DNA of 10,964 nucleotides from Thermoplasmata archaeon (GCA_021797225.1 JAKAAE010000045.1:1-10964), one strand, 5' to 3'. Positions 1 to 6,680 are shown, counted from the first letter of the stretch. Program-made: numbers and translations. The notes: generated by a model not told the origin, from the sequence alone.

Positions 1-806
1 TTATTTATTTACAGTATATAAAAAATTATTACAGATCCAGAAGTTTCTTTCTCATGTTATTTCTTATTCTGTTAATAGGAGCCATGATGACTTATTTTTC
101 TTTTAGATATGTTAACGACCTTCCTGCATTCCTTGGCGGGGCTTCCCTGCCGAATTCAATTAAAGTAGATCTGTTTTACTATTTATGGACACTGGTACTG
201 CTTTATATCCCCGTATTTGCCTCGGTATTCTTCGGTTCGCCTGCAATTTCCAGTGAAATCGAAAACAAGACGGCTTATTTCATTTTTCCGTTGCCCATAA
301 ACAGGTACAAACTATTCTTCGGAAAATATTTTGCAGCTTTCACTGTGACCATGTTTATAATAGGAATATATCTTATATTCGAGGTGGGCACCCTTACTTA
401 TCTTCTGGGTGCCGTACCAGTTAAGTACTTCCTTACATCCTTCCTGATGCTCATATTATTTATTATGAGCATAATGGCTGTTACTTTCCTTATAAGTGCA
501 GTATTCAACAAAAACACATATGCCTACATCACGGTTTTCGTTATTTATTACATAGTGTTTGAGGCAGGTTCCTTTATAATTGAATTATTATACAAATATA
601 CCCCGGTTTATTTTTTGAATGAGGCGGGAAGCATAATAGAAAGGGTATATATAAACATCATACCGGGCAATGTATTTTCAACGGCAATAAATTTAAATCC
701 TGCACCCTTTTCAGAAATTGTGCTTTCATCTATGATAATGATCATATATACAGTAGCGGCCCTGGCAATAGGCATGCTGTTATTTGATAAAAAGGAGGTA
801 TCCTAA
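1..806 (+). CDS. ABC-2 type exporter permease (5' end outside window)
   Basis: Membrane subunit of an ABC exporter; with the ATPase encoded next it would form a transporter of unknown substrate. The reading frame is open to the left edge (first whole codon at base 3) and codes for a basic stretch ending in NYYRSRSFF directly ahead of the first hydrophobic segment. The ATG at 54 is therefore internal to that segment and the true start lies outside the window. Counting from the ATG at 54, about six membrane segments are visible: around residues 1-20, 42-62, 90-117, 125-150, 154-178 and 222-244. This is the usual ABC-2 topology. The charged motif SSEIENKTA after segment two is typical of ABC-2 permeases. 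The stop codon overlaps the ATPase start (TAATG), implying translational coupling. The fold class is well supported; the substrate is unknown. Confidence 0.85.
   Translation, partial: IYLQYIKNYYRSRSFFLMLFLILLIGAMMTYFSFRYVNDLPAFLGGASLPNSIKVDLFYYLWTLVLLYIPVFASVFFGSPAISSEIENKTAYFIFPLPINRYKLFFGKYFAAFTVTMFIIGIYLIFEVGTLTYLLGAVPVKYFLTSFLMLILFIMSIMAVTFLISAVFNKNTYAYITVFVIYYIVFEAGSFIIELLYKYTPVYFLNEAGSIIERVYINIIPGNVFSTAINLNPAPFSEIVLSSMIMIIYTVAALAIGMLLFDKKEVS
794..799 (+). promoter_or_regulatory. Shine-Dalgarno site of the ABC ATPase gene
   Basis: GGAGGT lies six bases before the ATG at 806, inside the last codons of the permease gene. It is a strong complement to the archaeal 16S 3' end and fixes the ATPase start. 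It also shows that internal genes of operons here can use ribosome binding sites, even though first genes appear leaderless. Confidence 0.8.
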
Positions 807-1705
807 TGGAGATATATCTGGATGAATTAACAAAAAACTATGGAAAGATCAGGGCACTTGATTCCATTAATCTAAAGATAGAAGGGCATGGATGTACCGG
901 ACTTCTGGGGCCAAATGGTGCTGGAAAAACAACCATGCTCAAACTTATAACCAATATTATAAGACCGTCCAAAGGAAAGGTGGATCTGAATAATGTGGAT
1001 GTTTCAATATATCCGGAGCGTGCCTTATCTTCAGTCGGAGCACTGATAGAACAACCGGAGTTCTATAGTTATTTAACAGCATATGAAATATTGAAATTTA
1101 CCGCAAAAATTAAAGGGCTAAAAAAGGACGAATTTGAATCGGAGATTAAAAGATTGGGAAAACTTACAGAAATAGATGGATTTATGGATAGACAGACAGG
1201 GGGCTATTCAAGGGGAATGAAACAGAGATTGGCCTTATCTGTTGCAATGCTGGGAAATCCGGAAATTATAATACTGGATGAACCAACATTCGGCCTTGAC
1301 CCTAAAGGAATGGTAGATATCCGGAATATAATAAAAACCCTGGCCAGGGATCATCTGGTATTATTGAGTACACATTTGATTTATGAGGCAAGGGAATTAT
1401 GCGATAGAACAATAATCATAAATAAGGGCAGAATAGAATATGATTCTGCCATGGCCCCGGAAAGAGAACTTCTGAAAGTGACCGCGGAAAATACTATAAA
1501 TATAATGAGCGATAAAATCAAAGACTATTCCAGGGACGGAAATGCGTTTATAATCGAAAAAAACAAAAACGTAACCAACTCAGAAGTCATAAATGATTTA
1601 ATGAAACAGGGTCTTAAAATAGATTATGTGGAAAAATATGATAACCTGGAAGATATTTATGTTTCGGTAATCAATGGAAGAGTTACAGATAGTATTTCTT
1701 CATGA
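806..1705 (+). CDS. ABC transporter ATP-binding protein (ABC-2 exporter)
   Basis: Cytoplasmic ATPase that powers the permease encoded just upstream. It has Walker A at residues 35-43 (GPNGAGKTT), the Q-loop glutamine at 83, a signature region TGGYSRGMKQR at 131-141, Walker B with the catalytic glutamate at 154-160 (IIILDEP), a D-loop and the switch histidine at 190 (LSTH). The signature lacks the canonical LSGGQ; the YSxGMKQR form is usual in the drug, bacteriocin and ABC-2 exporter branch, so the protein should be active. Residues from about 220 form the variable C-terminal domain of this branch. The ATG shares one base with the permease stop and has a good ribosome binding site. The 3' end overlaps the convergent gene at 1683-2174 by 23 bases. 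The family assignment is secure; the substrate is not known. Confidence 0.93.
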   Translation: MEIYLDELTKNYGKIRALDSINLKIEGHGCTGLLGPNGAGKTTMLKLITNIIRPSKGKVDLNNVDVSIYPERALSSVGALIEQPEFYSYLTAYEILKFTAKIKGLKKDEFESEIKRLGKLTEIDGFMDRQTGGYSRGMKQRLALSVAMLGNPEIIILDEPTFGLDPKGMVDIRNIIKTLARDHLVLLSTHLIYEARELCDRTIIINKGRIEYDSAMAPERELLKVTAENTINIMSDKIKDYSRDGNAFIIEKNKNVTNSEVINDLMKQGLKIDYVEKYDNLEDIYVSVINGRVTDSISS

Positions 1706-2174
1706 GATAGGTACCCAGACTCTCCATGGATGAAAATATTTTCCCATCTATATTGAATTTACCGGATCTATATTTTACCAGCACAAAGGGAACGTCAGAA
1801 CTGTAAAGATTTTTTGAAAGTTGATCAAATGTAGTGCCGGATTCTATGAACACGTACATTGCAGGTATAGAAATGGCTGATGACAGCATCTGTGTAATGT
1901 TATTGAATGATCCCAGTTTGACAAATTTGTAAGCAGAATTTTTGATTTCTTTTTCTATCAGTATGTCTGCATCCTGTTCAATCTTCTGGTATTTATTCTG
2001 TGTATACTCCTCCAGGGAAACTTTGTTAAGGAGTTTCTGGACAGCAAAGAAGCTGGACACCTTCGTCAATTTACCCTTTAAATCTTTATACACCTCACGA
2101 CTATCGGCTACTATACTGAAATAACTGATATCAGTATTTTCCAGTAGATTTGTCAAATCTTCATAATTTATCAT
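1683..2174 (-). CDS. Unrecognised 163-aa partner of an RHH regulator
   Basis: I do not recognise this protein. It has no signal peptide or membrane segment and looks like a small soluble alpha/beta protein. The N-terminal third contains alternating strands and helices (SYFSIVADSREVYKDL at 18-32), the middle is charged and helical (residues 53-80), and a hydrophobic strand IPAMYVFIESG lies at 103-113, followed by VPFVLVKY at 128-135 and a short C-terminal helix. No catalytic motif or cysteine cluster is visible. Its start overlaps the end of the upstream RHH gene by 14 bases, so the two are cotranscribed and probably coupled. An RHH protein joined to a small overlapping partner is a layout seen in toxin-antitoxin and partition modules, but nothing in this chain identifies a toxin. 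Its 3' end overlaps the ABC ATPase gene tail to tail. Confidence 0.75.
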   Translation of the reverse strand: MINYEDLTNLLENTDISYFSIVADSREVYKDLKGKLTKVSSFFAVQKLLNKVSLEEYTQNKYQKIEQDADILIEKEIKNSAYKFVKLGSFNNITQMLSSAISIPAMYVFIESGTTFDQLSKNLYSSDVPFVLVKYRSGKFNIDGKIFSSMESLGTYLMKKYYL

Positions 2175-2538
2175 ATTTTTTCTGCCCCTCCAATATATTT
2201 TCTATTTTGCTATATTCCTCATCTGCATTCCTGAGCATGGATGAAATAATGTTTTTCCTCCATGCCTCCTTTATTATTTCCTCGTAGGCCCCGTCAATGC
2301 TTTTAAAAAATCCTGAAGATACCATTTTACTTACAGCCTTCTCTATTATAGGATCCGGATGTATGCTGTTATTTTTCGTTATAATTCCTACCCGCTTGAT
2401 TGATATGTATTCCAGAACTGCCATTCTGATGAATTCAGACCTGTTTGCATAGCTGTTATTGTATGAAAGAAAAGAATCTATTTCCTCAAGTTCATCGTTT
2501 GAGATTCTTATTGTAAGTTTTTCATTCTTTTCATTCAT
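2161..2538 (-). CDS. Ribbon-helix-helix (CopG/Arc-like) DNA-binding protein
   Basis: Probable dimeric transcription regulator. Residues 7-11 (KLTIR) form the DNA-contacting strand. Helix 1 is about 14-26 (NDELEEIDSFLSY) and helix 2 about 33-46 (RSEFIRMAVLEYI), with the typical turn and NRSEFIR motif between them; this is the classic RHH pattern. The remaining 75 residues are an uncharacterised, mostly helical C-terminal extension that could be an effector or partner-binding domain. At 125 residues it is longer than a minimal CopG protein. A TATA-like element lies about 25 bases upstream of the ATG, so the transcript is probably leaderless. A dyad TTGTATGGACAA lies just beyond that element and is a candidate autoregulatory operator. 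It heads a two-gene unit with the overlapping gene at 1683-2174. The RHH fold is clear; the target is inferred. Confidence 0.85.
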   Translation of the reverse strand: MNEKNEKLTIRISNDELEEIDSFLSYNNSYANRSEFIRMAVLEYISIKRVGIITKNNSIHPDPIIEKAVSKMVSSGFFKSIDGAYEEIIKEAWRKNIISSMLRNADEEYSKIENILEGQKKYDKL

Positions 2539-2558
2539 TAATAAAGTTAACGAATAGT

Positions 2559-2568
2559 TATATTTAAA
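2559..2568 (-). promoter_or_regulatory. TATA-like element of the RHH gene
   Basis: On the minus strand this reads TTTAAATATA. It is centred about 25 bases before the ATG at 2538, the spacing expected for an archaeal promoter giving a leaderless mRNA. This is a prediction from spacing and composition in an AT-rich region. Confidence 0.5.
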
Positions 2569-2576
2569 TCTATCTA

Positions 2577-2588
2577 TTGTATGGACAA
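2577..2588. promoter_or_regulatory. Dyad TTGT-ATGG-ACAA, candidate operator
   Basis: This is a perfect inverted repeat with four-base arms, just upstream of the TATA-like element of the RHH gene. RHH proteins usually bind short dyads or tandem half-sites at their own promoters, so this is a plausible operator. The arms are short and the assignment is inferred. Confidence 0.35.
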
Positions 2589-2596
2589 ATAAGATG

Positions 2597-2610
2597 TTTT
2601 GTACATTTAA
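2597..2610 (+). repeat. 14-bp direct repeat, copy 1 (TTTTGTACATTTAA)
   Basis: First of two exact copies in the divergent promoter region between the RHH gene and aIF2-beta. It contains the palindromic core TGTACA. This copy lies on the RHH-gene side, next to the TTGT-ATGG-ACAA dyad, and shares its TTGT half-site. It may be a protein-binding site. Confidence 0.6.
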
Positions 2611-2712
2611 ATTTTATTAATGAAATAAATCTATATGGTATAAACCACTAAAAATAAAAGGTCATAAATATATGCCTAACCAATATTAATTTCATAATTT
2701 TATTAACTTTTA

Positions 2713-2726
2713 TTTTGTACATTTAA
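2713..2726 (+). repeat. 14-bp direct repeat, copy 2 (TTTTGTACATTTAA)
   Basis: Second exact copy, 116 bases downstream of the first and directly upstream of the TATA-like element of the aIF2-beta gene. Its placement at the aIF2-beta promoter suggests a shared regulator acting on both divergent units. Confidence 0.6.
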
Positions 2727-2735
2727 TTTTAAAAT

Positions 2736-2744
2736 TTTATAATA
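2736..2744 (+). promoter_or_regulatory. TATA-like element of the aIF2-beta gene
   Basis: TTTATAATA lies about 40 bases before the ATG at 2781, predicting transcription to begin near 2765 and a very short leader. The surrounding region is very AT-rich, so other placements are possible. Confidence 0.45.
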
Positions 2745-2780
2745 AAACAATCTTAATTAACCTCTTTGAAATTATATACT

Positions 2781-3392
2781 ATGGAATTTGATTATAAAAA
2801 ATTGTTAAACGATGCATCAGGTGTACTATCATCCAAAACACAGACAGAGGAACGATTAAAGGTGCCAGAACCTGAAATCATCTATGAAGGCAAAGCCACT
2901 ATTATCAGAAATTTTCTTGATATAATAGATATGCTGAACAGGAATCCTGAAGACCTTGTAAAATATCTTACAAAGGAATTTGGAATAGGAGCCAGCATAA
3001 ACGGCCGGAGATTGGTGATTAACAGAAAACTCAGGCAGGAGGATATAAAGGAAAAGTTAAATGCGTATATGGCAACATACGTTTTATGCTATGAATGTTC
3101 TTCCCCTGATACTACAATCGAGAAAGTCGGGCGTACATATCTGCTGGTGTGCAAGGCATGTGGTGCTGAGCACCCTATCAAGGCATCAAGAGAAATCAAA
3201 GAAAATGAAGAACAGCTTTCAGAGGGAAAAACATATAGCGTCACGATCAATGAAATCGGAAGATCCGGTGAAGGGCATGCCCTTTATGGAGACTTTACTA
3301 TATATGTTCCGGGAACAAAGAAGGGAGAACATGTAAAAGTTCTGATAAAAAAAATCAGAAAAAATATAGCAATAGGAGAAGTTGTAAAGTAA
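2781..3392 (+). CDS. eif2b: Translation initiation factor aIF2 subunit beta with TRAM domain
   Basis: Beta subunit of the archaeal heterotrimeric aIF2, which delivers initiator Met-tRNA to the ribosome. Residues 1-30 form the N-terminal gamma-binding helix region. Residues 35-100 are the alpha/beta core, including GKATIIRNF, the NRNPEDLVKYLTKEFG stretch and a conserved basic RRLVINRKL. A zinc ribbon follows, with cysteines at 103, 106, 124 and 127 (CYEC and CKAC). Residues 148 to 203 are a TRAM RNA-binding domain (INEIGRSGEGHA, then FTIYVPGTKKGEHVKVLI). The fusion makes it 203 residues, against about 140 for aIF2-beta without TRAM. The ATG at 2781 was preferred to a TTG at 2766 because it gives the normal N-terminus. 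The stop overlaps the next start (TAATG), so it is coupled to the PIN gene. Confidence 0.96.
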   Translation: MEFDYKKLLNDASGVLSSKTQTEERLKVPEPEIIYEGKATIIRNFLDIIDMLNRNPEDLVKYLTKEFGIGASINGRRLVINRKLRQEDIKEKLNAYMATYVLCYECSSPDTTIEKVGRTYLLVCKACGAEHPIKASREIKENEEQLSEGKTYSVTINEIGRSGEGHALYGDFTIYVPGTKKGEHVKVLIKKIRKNIAIGEVVK

Positions 3393-3748
3393 TGGAAAAA
3401 GTACTTCTTGACACGAATTCTCTCATATACGCTATCAGGAATAGAATAGATATTGAGTTTGAATTGAAGGGCATAACTCCCCAGATATTGCCAGCAGTCC
3501 CTGAATGCGTTATTGCTGAACTTAGGGGACTGAGCACAACAAAATGGTATGCCAAGGCGGCCCTGCAATACAGTAAAAAATTTGATCTTGTTCACTCCGA
3601 AGGCGAAGGCGATTTCTGTATAATGATGACTGCTATTCACATGAATGCTGCTGTACTGACGAATGACAGGCAATTTTTAAAAAAATTGAAAAATAGGGGC
3701 ATCAGATGCATGACCCTATCTGGTGGTCATAAAATTCAATTTTACTGA
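3392..3748 (+). CDS. PIN-domain ribonuclease-like protein (FCF1/VapC-like)
   Basis: A stand-alone PIN domain of 118 residues, expected to be a metal-dependent single-strand RNA nuclease. The acidic site is intact: Asp7 in LLDTNSLIYA, Glu43 in VIAELRGL, Asp74 in GEGD and Asp92 in LTNDRQF. The TNDRQFLKKLKNRGI ending resembles archaeal Fcf1/Utp24-like PIN proteins, which are linked to rRNA processing, more than typical VapC toxins. No antitoxin gene is adjacent; the partner is aIF2-beta, whose stop overlaps this ATG by one base. PIN genes beside aIF2 subunit genes are known in archaea, which favours a housekeeping role in RNA or ribosome processing over a toxin. The domain is secure; the RNA target is inferred. 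Confidence 0.9.
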   Translation: MEKVLLDTNSLIYAIRNRIDIEFELKGITPQILPAVPECVIAELRGLSTTKWYAKAALQYSKKFDLVHSEGEGDFCIMMTAIHMNAAVLTNDRQFLKKLKNRGIRCMTLSGGHKIQFY

Positions 3749-3788
3749 TTTTGTGGATGACCAGGTCTCCATTGCACAACAATCCAGA

Positions 3789-3796
3789 TTTTCTTT
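3789..3796 (+). terminator. T-rich tract after the aIF2-beta/PIN unit
   Basis: A short run of seven T in eight bases (TTTTCTTT) lies 41 bases past the PIN stop codon and before the promoter of the next unit. Oligo-T tracts end transcription in many archaea. No hairpin precedes it, and the call rests on position and composition only. Confidence 0.3.
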
Positions 3797-3811
3797 AAAA
3801 TTTTAAAAAAA

Positions 3812-3824
3812 TAATATAAATATA
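3812..3824 (+). promoter_or_regulatory. TATA-like element of the riboflavin kinase gene
   Basis: TAATATAAATATA lies 20-30 bases before the two candidate ATG codons (3837 and 3843), a spacing that suits a leaderless transcript from the second one. A 14-base palindrome TTTAAAATTTTAAA at 3794-3807 directly precedes it and could be the operator used by the HTH domain of this autoregulator. Because the palindrome is pure A/T, chance is a serious alternative. Confidence 0.4.
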
Positions 3825-3836
3825 ATAATAACATAC

Positions 3837-4505
3837 ATGTATATGGATTATAACCTCTATAATACTGTAAAGGTCTTAAAAAAACTATCAGGATCGGGGA
3901 ATACTGTATATTTATCATCCGGACAGCTTGCAAAAGAATTGAATGTCAGTCAGCAAACCGCTTCACGTTTCATTATAGAACTTACCGAACAGAAATACAT
4001 AGAGAGAACCCTGCAAAATAGAAAACAGAAAATTACTTTACTGGAAGCGTCCCTTGACCTGCTCTATTCAGAATTGAACGATCTGAATTCCATACTGGAA
4101 ATGAAGCAGGATTTTGAATTGAAAGGAGAAATTCAGAATGGCCTGGGTGAGGGCAAGTATTATATTTCCCAGAAAGGGTATATGGATCAATTCAGCAGTA
4201 AACTGGGAATAAAGCCTTATCCCGGAACCCTGAATATAAAGATTTATCCAGAATACGAAAATATATTGAGGAGGATAAGAAGTGCAGACGGCACCCATAT
4301 AGATGGCTTCAAGGATAATGAAAGAACCTTCGGGGCAGTAAAGTGTTTTTCGGGGAGAATCGATGGCACAAATGCGTGGCTTATATTTCCTGAGAGAAGC
4401 AGCTATACCGATATAGTTGAAATTATATCTGAAAAATTCCTCAGGAAGGATCTAAATTTAAATGATCATGATCGATTGACTATAAGGGTCACACTGGATA
4501 AATGA
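3837..4505 (+). CDS. ribK: CTP-dependent riboflavin kinase with N-terminal HTH (RbkR type)
   Basis: Archaeal bifunctional protein: the C-terminal half phosphorylates riboflavin to FMN with CTP, and the N-terminal half binds DNA. Residues 8-60 form a winged helix-turn-helix (QLAKELNVSQQTASRFIIELTE contains the recognition helix). A charged linker helix follows, then the kinase from about 94 to 220. Kinase hallmarks are LKGEIQNGLGEGKYYIS (about 94-110), the PGTLN motif near 128, FGAVKCFSGRI near 166, a WLIFPERSSY strand near 181, and the C-terminal LRKD...HDRLTIRV. They match the MJ0056 family closely. Fusions of this kind are known as RbkR, a regulator of riboflavin genes. Two starts are possible: ATG 3837 or ATG 3843, two codons later. 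The next gene follows after six bases, so they are probably cotranscribed. Confidence 0.94.
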   Translation: MYMDYNLYNTVKVLKKLSGSGNTVYLSSGQLAKELNVSQQTASRFIIELTEQKYIERTLQNRKQKITLLEASLDLLYSELNDLNSILEMKQDFELKGEIQNGLGEGKYYISQKGYMDQFSSKLGIKPYPGTLNIKIYPEYENILRRIRSADGTHIDGFKDNERTFGAVKCFSGRIDGTNAWLIFPERSSYTDIVEIISEKFLRKDLNLNDHDRLTIRVTLDK

Positions 4506-4511
4506 TTATAA

Positions 4512-5138
4512 ATGAAGGCAGTAGCATTATTTTCAGGTGGCAAGGATTCCTTCCTATCTGCCATGATGGCCGGTGAACAGGGCTTCAAGATAGAATATGG
4601 AATCACAGTGGTACCGGAAGAGTACTCCATGATGTTTCATTATCCGAATTCAAAGATGTCCTTATATGCTGCCTCACTTCTGGGATTTCCCATAAGATAC
4701 ATAAAAGAGTGCGATTACAAGGAATATATTTCTGGCATTTGCAGGGATGGAATGGATATGATTATCACAGGTGCAATAGCCTCGGATTATCAGAAAACAA
4801 GGATAGAAAAATTATGTTATAATTTCAGAACCATTGTTTACTCTCCCCTGTGGAGGAAAAAGCAGGATTTTATTATCGAACAGCTGATATTGAGGCAAAT
4901 AAAAGCCATGATAGTATCAGTTTCAGCTGAGGGCTTTACAGAGAATGATCTGGGAGCTACAATAGATGATGAATATTTTTTGCATCTCAAGGAACTTGAG
5001 AATAAATACAGGATAAATATAGCCGGCGAGGGTGGAGAATATGAAACATTCGTTTACGGAGTTGGAAATAAAAAAATTGATATTCCCCGTGGCAAGAAGT
5101 TATGGAAAAACTCCGGTGGTTATCTCATCCTTCAATGA
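4512..5138 (+). CDS. dph6: Diphthine-ammonia ligase family ATP pyrophosphatase
   Basis: Member of the DUF71/Dph6 adenine-nucleotide alpha-hydrolase family. Dph6 uses ATP and ammonia for the last step of diphthamide formation on elongation factor 2. The PP-loop SGGKDS is at residues 8-13. The TGAIASDYQKTRIE region (86-99) and SPLW (111-114) are typical of the family, and its signature GEGGEYET is at 172-179. At 208 residues it matches the single-domain archaeal enzymes, without the C-terminal RidA-like domains of the yeast protein. It lies six bases after the riboflavin kinase gene, with no clear Shine-Dalgarno site. Its 3' end faces pyrI across 45 bases. The family is certain; the exact substrate is inferred from family knowledge. 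Confidence 0.9.
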   Translation: MKAVALFSGGKDSFLSAMMAGEQGFKIEYGITVVPEEYSMMFHYPNSKMSLYAASLLGFPIRYIKECDYKEYISGICRDGMDMIITGAIASDYQKTRIEKLCYNFRTIVYSPLWRKKQDFIIEQLILRQIKAMIVSVSAEGFTENDLGATIDDEYFLHLKELENKYRINIAGEGGEYETFVYGVGNKKIDIPRGKKLWKNSGGYLILQ

Positions 5139-5183
5139 ATATTTGTTAATTTATTGAAATAATTTTGTTATAAGTAATCCAGA
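5139..5183. other. Short AT-rich gap between convergent dph6 and pyrI
   Basis: Forty-five bases separate two converging operons. They are T-rich on the plus strand (ATTTGTTAATTTATT and AATTTTGTTA), consistent with oligo-T termination of the riboflavin kinase/dph6 transcript. There is no hairpin and no gene. Confidence 0.3.
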
Positions 5184-5639
5184 CTAAATATTTCTCAGTA
5201 TTTCATCACCTGACATTTCCCTTTTGCAGTAGACACATTTAATTATCAGGGGATTTGTTCCCACGGTTTTGAATTCAGATCTTACTGGCTCACCGGCATT
5301 TGTAATGCAATTCTGATTATCACACTTTACTATTCCTTTGAATGTTTCTGGCATGTCCAGGCTGAATTTTTCTATTATTTCATAATTTTTGATTATGCTT
5401 ATAGTTGCCTTATTTGCTATCAATGCTACCTTGTCCAGTTCTATTTTTTCCAGGAATTTATTTTCTATTTTTATGACATCCTTGAATCCGAGCTTTCCAC
5501 TCAAAACCCTGATTCCTATACTTATAGAATTTGATTCATCTATGCCCAGTATGGCAAGCACTTTCAATGCCTTTCCAGCATCAATATGATCTATAACTGT
5601 ACCGTCCTTTATCTTGGATATTTTTAACGTTTTTTCCAT
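5184..5639 (-). CDS. pyrI: Aspartate carbamoyltransferase regulatory chain
   Basis: Non-catalytic zinc subunit of aspartate transcarbamoylase; it binds nucleotide effectors and joins catalytic trimers. It starts with the conserved [20 protein letters not shown] segment of the allosteric domain, includes [13 protein letters not shown] near 51-63, and ends in the zinc domain with cysteines at 106, 111, 135 and 138 (CDNQNC and CVYC). The length of 151 residues is normal. I chose the ATG at 5639, which follows the pyrB stop after one base and has AGGTGA five bases upstream. A longer form from an ATG at 5654 would overlap pyrB and place that ribosome binding site inside the gene. It is the second gene of a pyrB-pyrI operon, the usual archaeal order. 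Confidence 0.96.
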   Translation of the reverse strand: MEKTLKISKIKDGTVIDHIDAGKALKVLAILGIDESNSISIGIRVLSGKLGFKDVIKIENKFLEKIELDKVALIANKATISIIKNYEIIEKFSLDMPETFKGIVKCDNQNCITNAGEPVRSEFKTVGTNPLIIKCVYCKREMSGDEILRNI

Positions 5640-5640
5640 A

Positions 5641-6558
5641 TTACTCACCTGCAATCAGGGATATCAGTGCCATCCTTACGGGAACACCGTAATAAGCCTG
5701 ACGGAAATATTTAGCAGATTCCCTGTTATCTACATCAGGAGATATCTCATCTACCCTTGGCAGTGGATGCATTATGATAGCCCCGGGTTTTAACATATCT
5801 GCCTCCTTTCCCGTAATTTTATATGATCCTATGAGCCTTGTATATTCATTCTTATCAGTGAATCTTTCCTTCTGTATTCTGGTCACATAGAGTATGTCAG
5901 TTTGACCCAAAAATTTTTCAAGATCAGTTGAAACGTTGATTTTGAGATGATCTTTTATTTCTCTGTATACGTGTCCAGGCAACGCCAGACTTTCTGGAGA
6001 AATTAAATTTACAGTAACATTGTACCTCGTTAAGGCAAAAAGAAGGGAATGCACGGTTCTACCATATTTAAGATCACCTATTATGGTAATAGTCTTCCCA
6101 TTTATGCAACCGAGTTCCTTGCGTATAGTATACAGGTCTATCAGTGTCTGTGTGGGATGTTCCCCTGAACCATCTCCTGCGTTTATTACGGGCTTCGATG
6201 AAAACCGGGATGCCAGAAGGGCCGCCCCCTCCAGTGGGTGCCTGATAACTATAATATCTGAATATGATTCCACAATTCTTACAGTATCAGCAAGAGTTTC
6301 TCCCTTTGAGGTCGATGATGTTTTTGAATCAGACATGCTTATAACGGATCCACCCAACCGCTCCATGGCAGATTCAAAGGAGAGCCTGGTTCTGGTGCTG
6401 GGCTCATAAAAAAGGGTTGCCAGAATACGGGATGACATATCATTCATTTTTTGACCAGAATGAATATTTTCAAGCATTTTATCGGCACGGGTGAATATTT
6501 CATTTATATCCTCATCATTCAGGTCTGCAATTGAAATAATGCTTCTGTTTTTTAACAT
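5641..6558 (-). CDS. pyrB: Aspartate carbamoyltransferase catalytic chain
   Basis: Catalyses carbamoyl phosphate plus L-aspartate to N-carbamoyl-L-aspartate, the committed step of pyrimidine synthesis. Counting from the ATG at 6558, the carbamoyl phosphate site STRTR is at 54-58, Lys85 is in SKGETLADT, and RHPLEG begins at 106. HPTQTLIDL (134-142), [12 protein letters not shown] (161-172), TRIQKER (226-232) and HPLPRVDEI (264-272) follow. All catalytic motifs seen in E. coli PyrB are present. The open frame extends upstream to 6645, but the extra 29 residues are not part of the family. Starting at 6558 gives 305 residues, and a TATA-like TTAAAGATA sits about 26 bases upstream on the minus strand, suggesting a leaderless mRNA. 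It is cotranscribed with pyrI one base downstream. Confidence 0.96.
   Translation of the reverse strand: MLKNRSIISIADLNDEDINEIFTRADKMLENIHSGQKMNDMSSRILATLFYEPSTRTRLSFESAMERLGGSVISMSDSKTSSTSKGETLADTVRIVESYSDIIVIRHPLEGAALLASRFSSKPVINAGDGSGEHPTQTLIDLYTIRKELGCINGKTITIIGDLKYGRTVHSLLFALTRYNVTVNLISPESLALPGHVYREIKDHLKINVSTDLEKFLGQTDILYVTRIQKERFTDKNEYTRLIGSYKITGKEADMLKPGAIIMHPLPRVDEISPDVDNRESAKYFRQAYYGVPVRMALISLIAGE
5645..5650 (-). promoter_or_regulatory. Shine-Dalgarno site of pyrI
   Basis: On the minus strand AGGTGA lies five bases before the ATG at 5639, within the last codons of pyrB. It decides between two in-frame ATG codons in favour of the shorter PyrI. Confidence 0.7.
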
Positions 6559-6680
6559 TATAAACCTTATCATTAACAGTATCTTTAACTTTTTTATGAA
6601 GAATATGTCAAATGTTTTTTCAACCATTTCCATGATTCGTTTCAATACCAGGCAAAAAAGTTATAACATTATTATGCATA

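Noticed and set aside
131..141. Within the ABC ATPase protein (these are residue numbers), TGGYSRGMKQR replaces the LSGGQ signature and might suggest an inactive enzyme.
   Set aside because: The YSxGMKQR form is normal in ABC-2 and bacteriocin-type exporters; Walker A, Walker B and the switch histidine are intact.
2539..2780. Possible CRISPR leader or array, or a replication origin, in the AT-rich repeat-bearing gap.
   Set aside because: There are only two copies of a 14-mer and no regular spacers; the elements fit two divergent promoters. No Cdc6 gene or origin-box pattern is visible.
3284..3673. Minus-strand open frame of 129 codons opposite aIF2-beta and PIN.
   Set aside because: It is antisense to two strongly supported genes and its translation has no domain features.
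3392..3748. PIN gene as the toxin of a VapBC pair.
   Set aside because: There is no antitoxin gene next to it; it is coupled to aIF2-beta, and the nearest RHH gene is on the other strand and paired with another protein.
6559..6645. Upstream in-frame extension of pyrB by 29 residues.
   Set aside because: It is not part of the PyrB family, is hydrophobic and basic without a known role, and would leave the TATA-like element inside the gene; the 305-residue form has normal length.
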